Below, one piece after another: positions 19,424 to 27,027 of a stretch of 64,000 nt of DNA. Source of the DNA: Prado023 sp963747335 (GTDB lineage: Bacteria; Actinomycetota; Actinomycetes; S36-B12; CAIYMF01); the NCBI GenBank assembly GCA_963747335.1, contig CAVVEV010000004.1, forward strand, positions 1 through 64,000. Direction: 5' to 3'. The translations under genes were made by a program, and so were the position numbers. Each line of letters opens with the position of its first letter. Within the stretch, counting starts at the first letter, position 1. Under the pieces are notes generated by a model. That model did no database searches and was not told the origin of the DNA. It worked only from the letters and a program-made list of their open reading frames with translations.

Positions 19424-19783
19424 GTGGCGGTTCCCCTCTACGAGGCGAAGGCCGACCTGTTCCGAGCCCTGGGTCATCCTGTTCGGATCCGCGTGCTGGA
19501 GCTTCTCAGCGAGAAGGACCACGCCGTGCATGAGCTTCTGGCCGAGATCCCCACCGAGGCCAGCAGCCTGTCCCAGCAGTTGGCCGTCCTGCGCCGCACG
19601 GGGCTCGTGCGCCAGCGCCGCCTCGGTGGGGAGGTCGTGTACTCGATCGTCGTCCCGCAGACCCGTGACCTGCTGCTCGCGGCCCGCCTGGTGCTGCGTG
19701 AGGTCCTGGCCGACCGGGCGGAGCTCGAACGGGAGTTGGACCCCGCCACTGCTGTCGAGCCGACGGCAGGAGTGCCGCTGTGA
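19424..19783 (+). CDS. ArsR-family transcriptional regulator, first gene of the Ehr operon
   Basis: A 119-residue winged-helix regulator. FRALGHPVRIRVLELLSEK is the family N-terminal signature and SLSQQLAVLRRTGLVRQRR the recognition helix. It contains no cysteine at all and no obvious metal-binding His cluster, so it is not a classical arsenic/cadmium sensor or a persulfide sensor of the SqrR type. GTG 19424 is the start. Its stop overlaps the GTG of the small-subunit gene, so regulator and complex are translated together. Direct CAACT repeats at about 19395-19405, just upstream, are candidate operator sequence. Confidence 0.85.
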   Translation: MAVPLYEAKADLFRALGHPVRIRVLELLSEKDHAVHELLAEIPTEASSLSQQLAVLRRTGLVRQRRLGGEVVYSIVVPQTRDLLLAARLVLREVLADRAELERELDPATAVEPTAGVPL

Positions 19784-20280
19784 GCTCCCTGCGCCTGGCG
19801 CGGCTGATCCGGCGCGTCGGCCGGGTCGCGGAGCCCGCGCCCCCGGGGCCGGAAGACCCCGAGCCCGGTGGCTACCAGCCGGATCCCGTCCTCGCGGGCA
19901 GCGCCCAGGTGCGCCACGTCGACTGCGGATCCTGCAACGGCTGTGAGGTCGAGGTCGGCGCGGTGTTCGGCCCCGTGTACGACGCCGACCGCTACGGGGC
20001 CCGGCTCGTCGCATCGCCGCGGCACGCCGACGTCCTGCTCGTGACCGGCGTGGTGACCCGCAACATGCTCGAGCCGCTGCGCCGGACCGTCGAGGCGACG
20101 CCCAACCCTCGGGTGGTGGTCGCGGTCGGGGACTGTGCGATCAGCGGCGGGGTGTTCGCCGAGGGGTACGGCGTCCTCGGCGCGGTCGACGACGTTGTGC
20201 CCGTCGACCTGGCAGTCCCCGGATGTCCACCGGAGCCCGACGCGATCGTGGCCGCCCTGCGCCGAGTGACCCAGCGGTGA
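19780..20280 (+). CDS. Group 4 hydrogenase-like small subunit (HyfI/HycG/NuoB family; EhrS)
   Basis: A 166-residue soluble Fe-S subunit. It has DCGSCNGCEVEV (~residues 48-59), VGDCAISGG (~118) and VPGCPPEP (~148), the cysteine set that binds the proximal 4Fe-4S cluster in HycG/NuoB proteins. All expected cysteines are present, so electron transfer through this subunit should work even though the large subunit lacks its NiFe ligands. The N-terminal 35 residues are basic and Pro-rich. GTG 19780 overlaps the ArsR stop and its own stop overlaps the next GTG. Confidence 0.9.
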   Translation: MSSLRLARLIRRVGRVAEPAPPGPEDPEPGGYQPDPVLAGSAQVRHVDCGSCNGCEVEVGAVFGPVYDADRYGARLVASPRHADVLLVTGVVTRNMLEPLRRTVEATPNPRVVVAVGDCAISGGVFAEGYGVLGAVDDVVPVDLAVPGCPPEPDAIVAALRRVTQR

Positions 20281-22292
20281 CCCTCGTCCAGGCGGGCCTG
20301 ACCGCCCAGCTCGTGCTCGCTGGCCTGGCCGTGATCCTCGCGCTTCTCGCCCCGGATCGCTTCCGATCCCGGCTGGCCGGCGGCGCGGCAGCTGCCCTGG
20401 GGATCGCCGGCGCCGTGACCGGCGCAGCCGCAATGGCCGCCCCGGCAGCGGCAGCGGGCCTGCAGGTTCCGATCGCCCTGCCACTCCAAGCGCCCCTGGA
20501 CCCCGTGCTCCTGGCTCCCGATGCACTGGGCGGGGTGTTCCTGCTCCTGGCCGGCTGCGTGGTCGCAGTCACGGCCCTCTACGGGATCGGGTACGCCTCC
20601 GGGGCCGCCGCCTCACGCTCGGGGTGGGCCGCCTTCGCGGTCTTCGCCCTGGGCATGCAGCTGGTGCCCGCCGCCGCCGACGTGGTCTCGTTCCTGCTTG
20701 CGTGGGAGCTCATGGCACTTGGTTCGACGGTCCTGGTCCTTGCCGACCATCGCCTGCGCGCGTCGGTGGTGCCCGCGACCCTCTGGTACTCCGTCATGAC
20801 CCACCTGAGCCTCCTGCTGCTGCTGGGCGGGTTCGCGGTGCTGGCCTCCGCGGCCGGCGGGACCTCGTTCGCCGCCATTGCCGGCGCTGGGGTGACCGGG
20901 AGCGCAGCGAGTGTGGCGTTCGTGCTCCTGCTCGCCGGATTCGCCACGAAGGCCGGCCTGGTCCCGCTGCACGTGTGGCTGCCGCGGGCGCACCCGGAGG
21001 CCCCGAGCCATGTGTCGGCGGCGATGAGCGCGGCCATGGTCAAGATGGGCGTGTACGGGGTGCTGCTGGTCCTTCTGCGGCTGCTGCCGGTGGGGCCGAG
21101 CTGGTGGGGCGTCCTGCTGCTCGTGCTCGCACTGGGCTCCGCGCTGTACGGGATCCTGCAGGCCTCGGTGGCCAGCGACCTGAAGGTGCTGCTGGCGTAC
21201 TCCACCACCGAGAACGTCGGGCTGATCCTCACCGCCGTGGCCGTGGCTGTGCTGCTCGAGGGCGCCGGTCAGCCGGACGTGGCCGATGTCGCGCTCACCG
21301 CCGCCCTGCTGCTGGCGGTGAGCCATGCCGCCTTCAAGACCGTGCTCTTCCTCGGAGCCGGGTCGGTGCTGCACGCCACCGGCGAGCGCAACCTCGACCG
21401 GCTCGGCGGGCTGGCACCCCTCATGCCGGTGACCTCCATCGCCTTCGGCGTCGCGGCGCTCGGTGCCGCGGCCCTGCCCATCACCTCCGGGTTCGCTGCC
21501 GAGTGGGTGCTGCTGCAGTCGCTGATCCACGGCGACGGGGCCAGCAACCAGCTGGTGGCGGTGGCCCTGCCGATCACCGTGTCCGTCGTGGCACTGACCG
21601 CCGGGCTCGCGCTGCTCACATTCGTCAAGGCCTACGGGATCGCGTTCCTGGCCCGGCCCCGCTCCGAGGGCGCGGCACGTGCTCACGAGGCGGGAGCCCC
21701 GATGCGCGTCGCCATGGGCGTGGGGTCGCTCGCGGTGGTCGGACTGGGCCTGGCGCCCGGTCCGGTCGCGACCGCCCTGGCCGACTCGGTCGGCGCGTCG
21801 GGCATCGAGGTCGTCGGGGTCCTGGGCCTCTCGCTGCCCGCGGCGTCGGCACTTCTGAGCCCTGTCGCGCTGGTGCTCCTCAGCGTGGTCGTCGCGGTGC
21901 CCGTGGCCGTCGTGCACGTGTCCGCGGCCCGCCGCGCCCCTCGCCGCGACGTCGACCTGGCGTGGGGGTGCGGCGGGATCCGGGTGAGCCCGACGATGCA
22001 GTACACGGCCACGTCGTACGCCGAGCCGCTGGTCCGGGTGTTCGACGACGCGCTGCAGCCGCGCCGGGACCTGCAGGTCACCCACGCCGACGAGTCCCGC
22101 TACCTGGTCTCCAAGGTCCGGTTCCGACAACGGGTCTCCGATGTGGTGGCCGACCGGCTCTACGACCCGATCGTTCGTGCAGCGCTCGGGCTGGGCATCG
22201 CCGCGCGACGCCTCCAGAACGGCAGCATCCACCGCTACCTGGGCTTCTCGTTCACGGCGCTGATCCTGGTCCTGCTGGCGGTGACCTGGTGA
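20277..22292 (+). CDS. HyfB/HycC-like proton-pumping antiporter subunit
   Basis: A 671-residue polytopic membrane protein of the NuoL/NuoM/MrpA class. Family motifs include SFLLAWELMALGS with the channel Glu, and GFATKAGLVPLHVWLPRAH with HPEAPSHVSAAMSAAMVKMG, containing conserved Lys and His residues of the half-channels. The C-terminal ~90 residues (VDLAWGCGGIRVSPTMQYTA...) match the HyfB/HycC tail that contacts the small subunit side, and the protein ends with one more helix. GTG 20277 forms a GTGA overlap; an upstream ATG at 20223 lies inside the previous gene. Confidence 0.9.
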   Translation: MTLVQAGLTAQLVLAGLAVILALLAPDRFRSRLAGGAAAALGIAGAVTGAAAMAAPAAAAGLQVPIALPLQAPLDPVLLAPDALGGVFLLLAGCVVAVTALYGIGYASGAAASRSGWAAFAVFALGMQLVPAAADVVSFLLAWELMALGSTVLVLADHRLRASVVPATLWYSVMTHLSLLLLLGGFAVLASAAGGTSFAAIAGAGVTGSAASVAFVLLLAGFATKAGLVPLHVWLPRAHPEAPSHVSAAMSAAMVKMGVYGVLLVLLRLLPVGPSWWGVLLLVLALGSALYGILQASVASDLKVLLAYSTTENVGLILTAVAVAVLLEGAGQPDVADVALTAALLLAVSHAAFKTVLFLGAGSVLHATGERNLDRLGGLAPLMPVTSIAFGVAALGAAALPITSGFAAEWVLLQSLIHGDGASNQLVAVALPITVSVVALTAGLALLTFVKAYGIAFLARPRSEGAARAHEAGAPMRVAMGVGSLAVVGLGLAPGPVATALADSVGASGIEVVGVLGLSLPAASALLSPVALVLLSVVVAVPVAVVHVSAARRAPRRDVDLAWGCGGIRVSPTMQYTATSYAEPLVRVFDDALQPRRDLQVTHADESRYLVSKVRFRQRVSDVVADRLYDPIVRAALGLGIAARRLQNGSIHRYLGFSFTALILVLLAVTW

Positions 22293-23239
22293 GCACGCTG
22301 GCTGTCACCCTCCTCATCACGGTGCAGGTCCTGCTCGCCGTCGCCCTGACCCCCCTGCTCGTGGGAGTGATGCGCCAGACCCGGGCTCGCCTGGAGGGTC
22401 GGGCCGGCGCCGGGGTCGGCCAGCCCTGGCGGGACATCCGCAAGCTGATGGCCAAGGAGCCGCTGCGGGCGGCGGGGACCGGGCCCCTCATGGTCGCGGC
22501 CCCGCTGGTGCTGATGGGGTCCAGCCTGATGGTCTGCGCCCTGGTCCCCCTGGTCGGCACGCCCACCCTGCCGCTGGTCCCCGACGACCTCTTCGTGGTG
22601 GTCTCGCTCCTGCTGCTGGGAACGGCGGCCCTGGCCCTGCTCGGCCTCGAGTCCGGCACCGCGTTCGGTGGGATGGGCTCCAGCCGGCACATGACGATCG
22701 CCGCACTCGTCGAGCCCACCGTGCTGGTCGCCGTGTACGCCCTGTCCATCCCGGTCGGGACGTCGGCACTGTCGGCGATCGTGGCCGCCCGTGAGCTCGA
22801 CCCGGCCATCGTCGTCTCCCCGGTGAGCCTGCTCGCGGTGGTGGCGCTGGCCATCGCGGTCGTCGCCGAGACCGGGCGGCTCCCCGTCGACAACCCGTCC
22901 ACCCACCTCGAGCTGACGATGGTCCATGAGGCGATGGTGCTGGAGAGCTCAGGTCGCGACCTCGCCTGGCTCGAGCTGGGGTCCTGGATGCGGCTCACCG
23001 CCCTGCTCGGCCTGGTGGTCAACCTGGTCACGCCCTGGGGGGTGGCCACGACCGCGACGCTGCCCGCGGTCCTCGTCGGGGTCGTCGCGATCGTGGTGAA
23101 GCTGCTCGTGGCCGGGGCCATGGTCGCCGCGGTCGAGGTGTTCCTGGCCAAGCTCCGCCTGTTCCGGGTCCCGGAGCTCCTGGCGGGGTCGTTCGTCCTG
23201 GCCTTCCTGTCGGTCACCGCCTCCTCGTTGGTCGGGTGA
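22289..23239 (+). CDS. HyfC/HycD-like membrane anchor (NuoH family)
   Basis: A 316-residue NuoH-like protein with about eight helices. It carries RARLEGRAGAGVGQPWRDIRKLMAKEP at the cytoplasmic loop, the typical P-x-R-D-x-x-K-L connection, and AETGRLPVDNPSTHLELTMVHEAMVLE, the conserved acidic loop that faces the peripheral arm in HycD/NuoH. The NuoH family forms the link between redox chemistry and proton movement. The GTG at 22289 overlaps the preceding stop. No frameshift. Confidence 0.9.
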   Translation: MSTLAVTLLITVQVLLAVALTPLLVGVMRQTRARLEGRAGAGVGQPWRDIRKLMAKEPLRAAGTGPLMVAAPLVLMGSSLMVCALVPLVGTPTLPLVPDDLFVVVSLLLLGTAALALLGLESGTAFGGMGSSRHMTIAALVEPTVLVAVYALSIPVGTSALSAIVAARELDPAIVVSPVSLLAVVALAIAVVAETGRLPVDNPSTHLELTMVHEAMVLESSGRDLAWLELGSWMRLTALLGLVVNLVTPWGVATTATLPAVLVGVVAIVVKLLVAGAMVAAVEVFLAKLRLFRVPELLAGSFVLAFLSVTASSLVG

Positions 23240-23246
23240 GGCCCTG

Positions 23247-23906
23247 ATGAGTGCGGACCTGTTCGCGCAGGCGATCGCGACCACCACCGGCCTGCTGCTG
23301 ATCACCGCCGTGCTGCAGGTGTGGCGCCAGTCGCTGACCGCCTCCATCCGGCTGCTGGCCGTGCAGGGGGCCGCCCTGGCGGGGCTGGTGGCCACCCTGG
23401 GCGTCGAGGAGGGCAGTGCCGAGGTCATCGGCGTCGCCATCCTCGTGCTCGTGATCAAGGCGGTTGCCATGCCCTGGGCGCTGACCCGAACCGCCCGGGT
23501 CACCGGGGCCGTGCGCGAGGAGTCCCCCCTCATCAACCCGACGGCCGGCCTGCTCATCGCCGCCCTGCTCAGCGTGCTGGCCTACGTGGTCGCCGCCCCC
23601 ATCATCGCCGCGGTGTCCGGCCCCGCCGCCGCAGCGGTGCCGATCGGGCTGGCCCTGATGCTCACCGGCTTCCTGGTCATGCTCACCCGGCGCAGCGCCC
23701 TGTCGCAGCTGATCGGCTTCGTGATGCTGGACAACGGCATCGCCACCGTCGCGTTCCTCACCTCCGGTGGTGTCCCGTTGGTGGTCGAGCTGGGTGTGAC
23801 CCTGGACGTGCTCCTGGTGGTGCTGATCCTGCGCGTGCTCACCGGACGGATGCAGCTGACCCACGGGGGCACCGACCTCGACGATCTCACGGAGCTCTGC
23901 GACTGA
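23247..23906 (+). CDS. HyfE-like membrane subunit (NuoK-related)
   Basis: A 219-residue membrane protein with six or so helices. The length and pattern fit HyfE, a NuoK-like subunit with extra helices: VIKAVAMPWALTRTARVTG, INPTAGLLIAALLS, and RRSALSQLIGFVMLDNGI with the acidic residue near the membrane centre (LDNG). It starts at ATG 23247, seven bases after the HyfC stop, and its TGA overlaps the next ATG. HyfE subunits are absent from the shorter Hyc complexes, so the unit is more Hyf/Ehr-like than Hyc-like. Confidence 0.88.
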   Translation: MSADLFAQAIATTTGLLLITAVLQVWRQSLTASIRLLAVQGAALAGLVATLGVEEGSAEVIGVAILVLVIKAVAMPWALTRTARVTGAVREESPLINPTAGLLIAALLSVLAYVVAAPIIAAVSGPAAAAVPIGLALMLTGFLVMLTRRSALSQLIGFVMLDNGIATVAFLTSGGVPLVVELGVTLDVLLVVLILRVLTGRMQLTHGGTDLDDLTELCD

Positions 23907-25432
23907 TGACTGCCCTGCTCTGGATCCCCCTGCTCGTGCCCGCGGTGCTCGCGATCGCCTCGGCGTTCCGGCCGCGCGACGGCTGGACCCGGATGGCCGA
24001 CCTCGCCGCCGCGATCGTGGTGCTCGGCACGGGCGTGGCCCTGCTCGCCAGCGTCTCGGCCTCCGGCCCGCTGATCGGGGCCGGTGGGGCGCTGCGCGCC
24101 GACGGGCTGACCGCCTGGCTGGTGACGACCATCGGGGCGGTGGCTGTGACGGCGCTGTGGGGCGGGCTGCCCACGCGCGCGGACCGCACCGAGCCGGACG
24201 GTCGCTACACCGCGCTCGTCTGCCTGTTCCTGGCCGCGATGAGCCTGGCCGTGCTGGCCGACAACCTGGGGATCCTGTGGGTCGCAGTCGAGGCCACCAC
24301 CATCACGACGGCCTTCCTGGTCGGCCATCACCGCGGCCAGCGGGCGCTGGAGGCAGCCTGGAAGTACGTGGTCCTCGGCTCGGTCGGGGTCGCGATCGCC
24401 TTCCTGGGAATCGTCCTGCTCTACGCGGCCAGCGTCGCCGCCGGGACGCCCACGCTGTCCTGGGCACTGCTCGTCAGCGGTTCGATCCCGCTGGACCCCG
24501 ACCTCACCCGGCTGGCCGTGGCGCTGGCCGTCCTGGGCTTCGCCACCAAGGCCGGCCTGGCCCCCATGCACAGCTGGCTGCCCGACGCACACTCCCAGGC
24601 TCCGGCCCCGGTCTCCGGCCTGATGTCCGGGGTCCTGCTGTCCGTGGCGCTGTACGCGATCCTGCGGATCCAGGCGATCAGCGACGCCGTCATCGGCCCG
24701 GGCTTCCTGCGCGGGCTGCTGGTCGCCGCCGGGCTGCTGTCCCTGGCGGTGGCCGCCGCCCTGATGCTGGCGCAGCGCGACTACAAGCGGCTGCTGGCGT
24801 ACTCCAGCATCGAGCACATGGGGATCATGGCCCTCGGCGCCGCCGTCGGGGGGACCCTGGCCACCACGGCTGTCCTGTTGCACATGCTCGGCCACGGATT
24901 GGTCAAGGCAAGCCTGTTCGTCGTGGCCGGGCGCATCCTCGCCGCCGAGGGCAGCAGCCGCATCGACGACGTGCACGGCCTCCTCGCACGAAGGCCCGAC
25001 CTTGCCCGCCCCCTGCTCGCCGGCACCGCCGCCCTGCTCGGGTTCCCCCCGTTCGTCCTGTTCTTCACCGAGGTGGCCATCATCATCGCGGGCTGGGCGA
25101 ATGGGCTCGGCCCGGCGATGGCCGTCGCGCTGCTCCTGCTGCTCGTGGTGTTCGCCGGGTTCAGCCGTCAGGTGGCGTCGATGACGCTGGGCGTGCCTGC
25201 GGGGGGTGGCGGAGATTCGGGGGCCGGCGCGGACACCACCCACGCGGAATCGGACCCCTTGCCGAGGGAGCCCGTGGCGAGCGAGCCCTCGCAGGTGCAG
25301 CGCGACACGTCCCCAGGAAGGCAGGCGCCCCTGATGGTGGCCCTTGCTGCAGCCGTGCTCCTGGGGTTCGCCGCATGGCCCCTGGCTGAGTTGCTGACCG
25401 ACGCCGCGGACGTGCTGGCAGGTGCCCGATGA
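23906..25432 (+). CDS. HyfF-like proton-pumping antiporter subunit
   Basis: A 508-residue NuoM/NuoN-class protein, the second antiporter-like subunit of the complex. ILWVAVEATTITTAFLVGH carries the channel Glu, GFATKAGLAPMHSWLPDAHS the conserved Lys and His, and QRDYKRLLAYSSIEHMG the next motif. Within the AMSG-type helix the residue equivalent to the HyfB Lys is not Lys (GLMSGVLLSVALYA), as is usual for HyfF. A hydrophilic insert of about 55 residues (GGGGDSGAGADTTHAES...) lies before the final helix and is not typical of the family. The start overlaps the preceding stop. Confidence 0.9.
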   Translation: MTALLWIPLLVPAVLAIASAFRPRDGWTRMADLAAAIVVLGTGVALLASVSASGPLIGAGGALRADGLTAWLVTTIGAVAVTALWGGLPTRADRTEPDGRYTALVCLFLAAMSLAVLADNLGILWVAVEATTITTAFLVGHHRGQRALEAAWKYVVLGSVGVAIAFLGIVLLYAASVAAGTPTLSWALLVSGSIPLDPDLTRLAVALAVLGFATKAGLAPMHSWLPDAHSQAPAPVSGLMSGVLLSVALYAILRIQAISDAVIGPGFLRGLLVAAGLLSLAVAAALMLAQRDYKRLLAYSSIEHMGIMALGAAVGGTLATTAVLLHMLGHGLVKASLFVVAGRILAAEGSSRIDDVHGLLARRPDLARPLLAGTAALLGFPPFVLFFTEVAIIIAGWANGLGPAMAVALLLLLVVFAGFSRQVASMTLGVPAGGGGDSGAGADTTHAESDPLPREPVASEPSQVQRDTSPGRQAPLMVALAAAVLLGFAAWPLAELLTDAADVLAGAR

Positions 25433-26940
25433 GCAGGCTGACCCCCACCCGCGAGGTGGCTGTCCCCCGCGACCGGTGGGCTGCCGAGGTCGGGCTGCTG
25501 CTCGACGACGGCTGGCGGCTGGCCCTGATGGCTGCGCACGAGGACGACGACCGGATGCATGTCGTGGCCAGCTTCCTGCGCCCCGTGGGTGAGCGGGCCG
25601 AGCTCACCCTCGAGGTCCCCCTCGATGACGCGTCGATCCCCAGCCTGGCCCAGATCTCCTTCCCCGCCGGGCGGTTCGAGCGTGAGATCCGCGACCTGTA
25701 CGGCATCACCCCCGTCGACCACCCGTTGCCCCATCGACTGGTGCGTCATGCCCACTGGCCCAGCGGATACCACCCGATGCGTCGCGACGCCGATCCCACT
25801 CCCCGGTTCCACCCCGACACCGACTCCTACCCGTTCATCCCGGTCGAGGGTGACGGCGTCTACGAGATCCCGGTCGGGCCCATCCACGCGGGCCTCATCG
25901 AGCCCGGCCACTTCCGGTTCTCGGTCATCGGCGAGACCATCCTGCAGATGAAGGCCCGGCTGTGGTTCCTGCACCGCGGGGTCGAGAAGCTCTTCGAGGG
26001 GCGCGCGCCAGCCGAGGGCATCGAGCTGGCCGAGCGGATCAGCGGTGACACCGCCGTGGGTCACGTCCTCGCCTACGTGCTGGCGGTCGAGGACGCCCTC
26101 GGCCTCGAGGTCGATCCCCAGGTCCAGGCGATCCGGGCCATGCTGCTCGAGGCCGAGCGCCTGTACAACCACGTCAACGACCTCGGCGCCATGGCCAACG
26201 ACGTCGGCTACGGGATCGCCCACACCCACACGCAGCGCCTGCGCGAGCACCTGCTTCGCCACAACAAGGCACTGACCGGGCATCGCCTCCTGCGCGGCGG
26301 GATCACCATCGGCGGCGCCCGCACAGCCCGGGCCCCCGACCTCGACCTGATCCGCCGGACCGCCGAGGACGTTGCTGAGATCGTCGCGATCACCCTGGAC
26401 CACACCGTCGTCGCCGACCGATTCATCGGCACCGCCGTGCTGACCCGGGAGCAGGCCGCGCACATCGGAACCCTGGGATACGTCGCCCGCGCCTGCGGGA
26501 TCCCCACCGACGCACGCGCCGAGCACCCCACGATCGACCTCGGCGACCCGTTCAGCCCCGTCCTGGAGCAGGACGGGGACGTGCTCTCCCGGTTCCAGGT
26601 GCGTGCCCGGGAGGTCGCCGCCTCCGCTGCCCTCCTCGAGGACCTGACCGCGCGGATCTCGGACCCGGCTCAGGGAGGTGGACCAGCCGCAGGCGCCGCC
26701 CTACCTGAGGGGGACACCGCTGCCCGTCGCGCCGGTCTCGGTGTCGTGGAGGCCTGGCGGGGGACGCTGGTGCACCGGGTCGAGCTCACGGAAACCGGCG
26801 CCCTGGCCCGCGTGCGCGCGGTCGACCCCTCGTTCTTCAACTGGCCGGCCCTGCCCGTGGCCCTCACCGACACGATCGTCCCGGACTTCCCGCTGGCCAA
26901 CAAGAGCTTCAACCAGTCGTACGCCGGCAACGACCTCTGA
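25429..26940 (+). CDS. Hydrogenase-like large subunit lacking NiFe ligands (EhrL; HyfG/HycE-like with NuoC-like N-terminus)
   Basis: A 503-residue fusion of a NuoC-like domain (residues ~1-125; REIRDLYGITPVDHPLPHRL) and a NuoD/HycE-like domain. Group 4 hydrogenases bind NiFe through CGIC near the start of the catalytic domain and a second Cys pair near the end. Here the first site reads ERISGDTAVGH (~residue 202) and the second VDPSFFNWPAL (~465): all four cysteines are gone. The only cysteine, in VARACGIPTD (~365), is at a different place and is a look-alike. The flanking conserved text is intact, so this is a specialised Ehr-type subunit and not a decayed gene. It closes the operon with an ATGA overlap. 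Confidence 0.9.
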   Translation: MSRLTPTREVAVPRDRWAAEVGLLLDDGWRLALMAAHEDDDRMHVVASFLRPVGERAELTLEVPLDDASIPSLAQISFPAGRFEREIRDLYGITPVDHPLPHRLVRHAHWPSGYHPMRRDADPTPRFHPDTDSYPFIPVEGDGVYEIPVGPIHAGLIEPGHFRFSVIGETILQMKARLWFLHRGVEKLFEGRAPAEGIELAERISGDTAVGHVLAYVLAVEDALGLEVDPQVQAIRAMLLEAERLYNHVNDLGAMANDVGYGIAHTHTQRLREHLLRHNKALTGHRLLRGGITIGGARTARAPDLDLIRRTAEDVAEIVAITLDHTVVADRFIGTAVLTREQAAHIGTLGYVARACGIPTDARAEHPTIDLGDPFSPVLEQDGDVLSRFQVRAREVAASAALLEDLTARISDPAQGGGPAAGAALPEGDTAARRAGLGVVEAWRGTLVHRVELTETGALARVRAVDPSFFNWPALPVALTDTIVPDFPLANKSFNQSYAGNDL

Positions 26941-26963
26941 GTCCAGCTCGAACGACGAGCCAG

Positions 26964-26979
26964 CGCCCCGTGGGGGGCG
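26964..26979 (+). terminator. Weak hairpin after the Ehr operon
   Basis: CGCCCC and GGGGCG form a six-pair stem around a four-base loop, 24 bases after the last stop of the operon. No U-tract follows. It is a plausible but short terminator. Confidence 0.3.
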
Positions 26980-27027
26980 GGCCGAAGGTCACTGGAATCG
27001 TCCGTGGCGCCGGAGCAGACTCGGGGC

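Noticed and set aside
20613..22232. Open frame opposite the HyfB-like gene
   Set aside because: Shadow of the membrane protein gene; no motif and no start signal.
25429..26940. CGI motif in the large subunit (ACGIP) as a NiFe-binding site
   Set aside because: It lies near residue 365, far from both ligand sites, and has only one cysteine; the true L1 position reads ISGDT.
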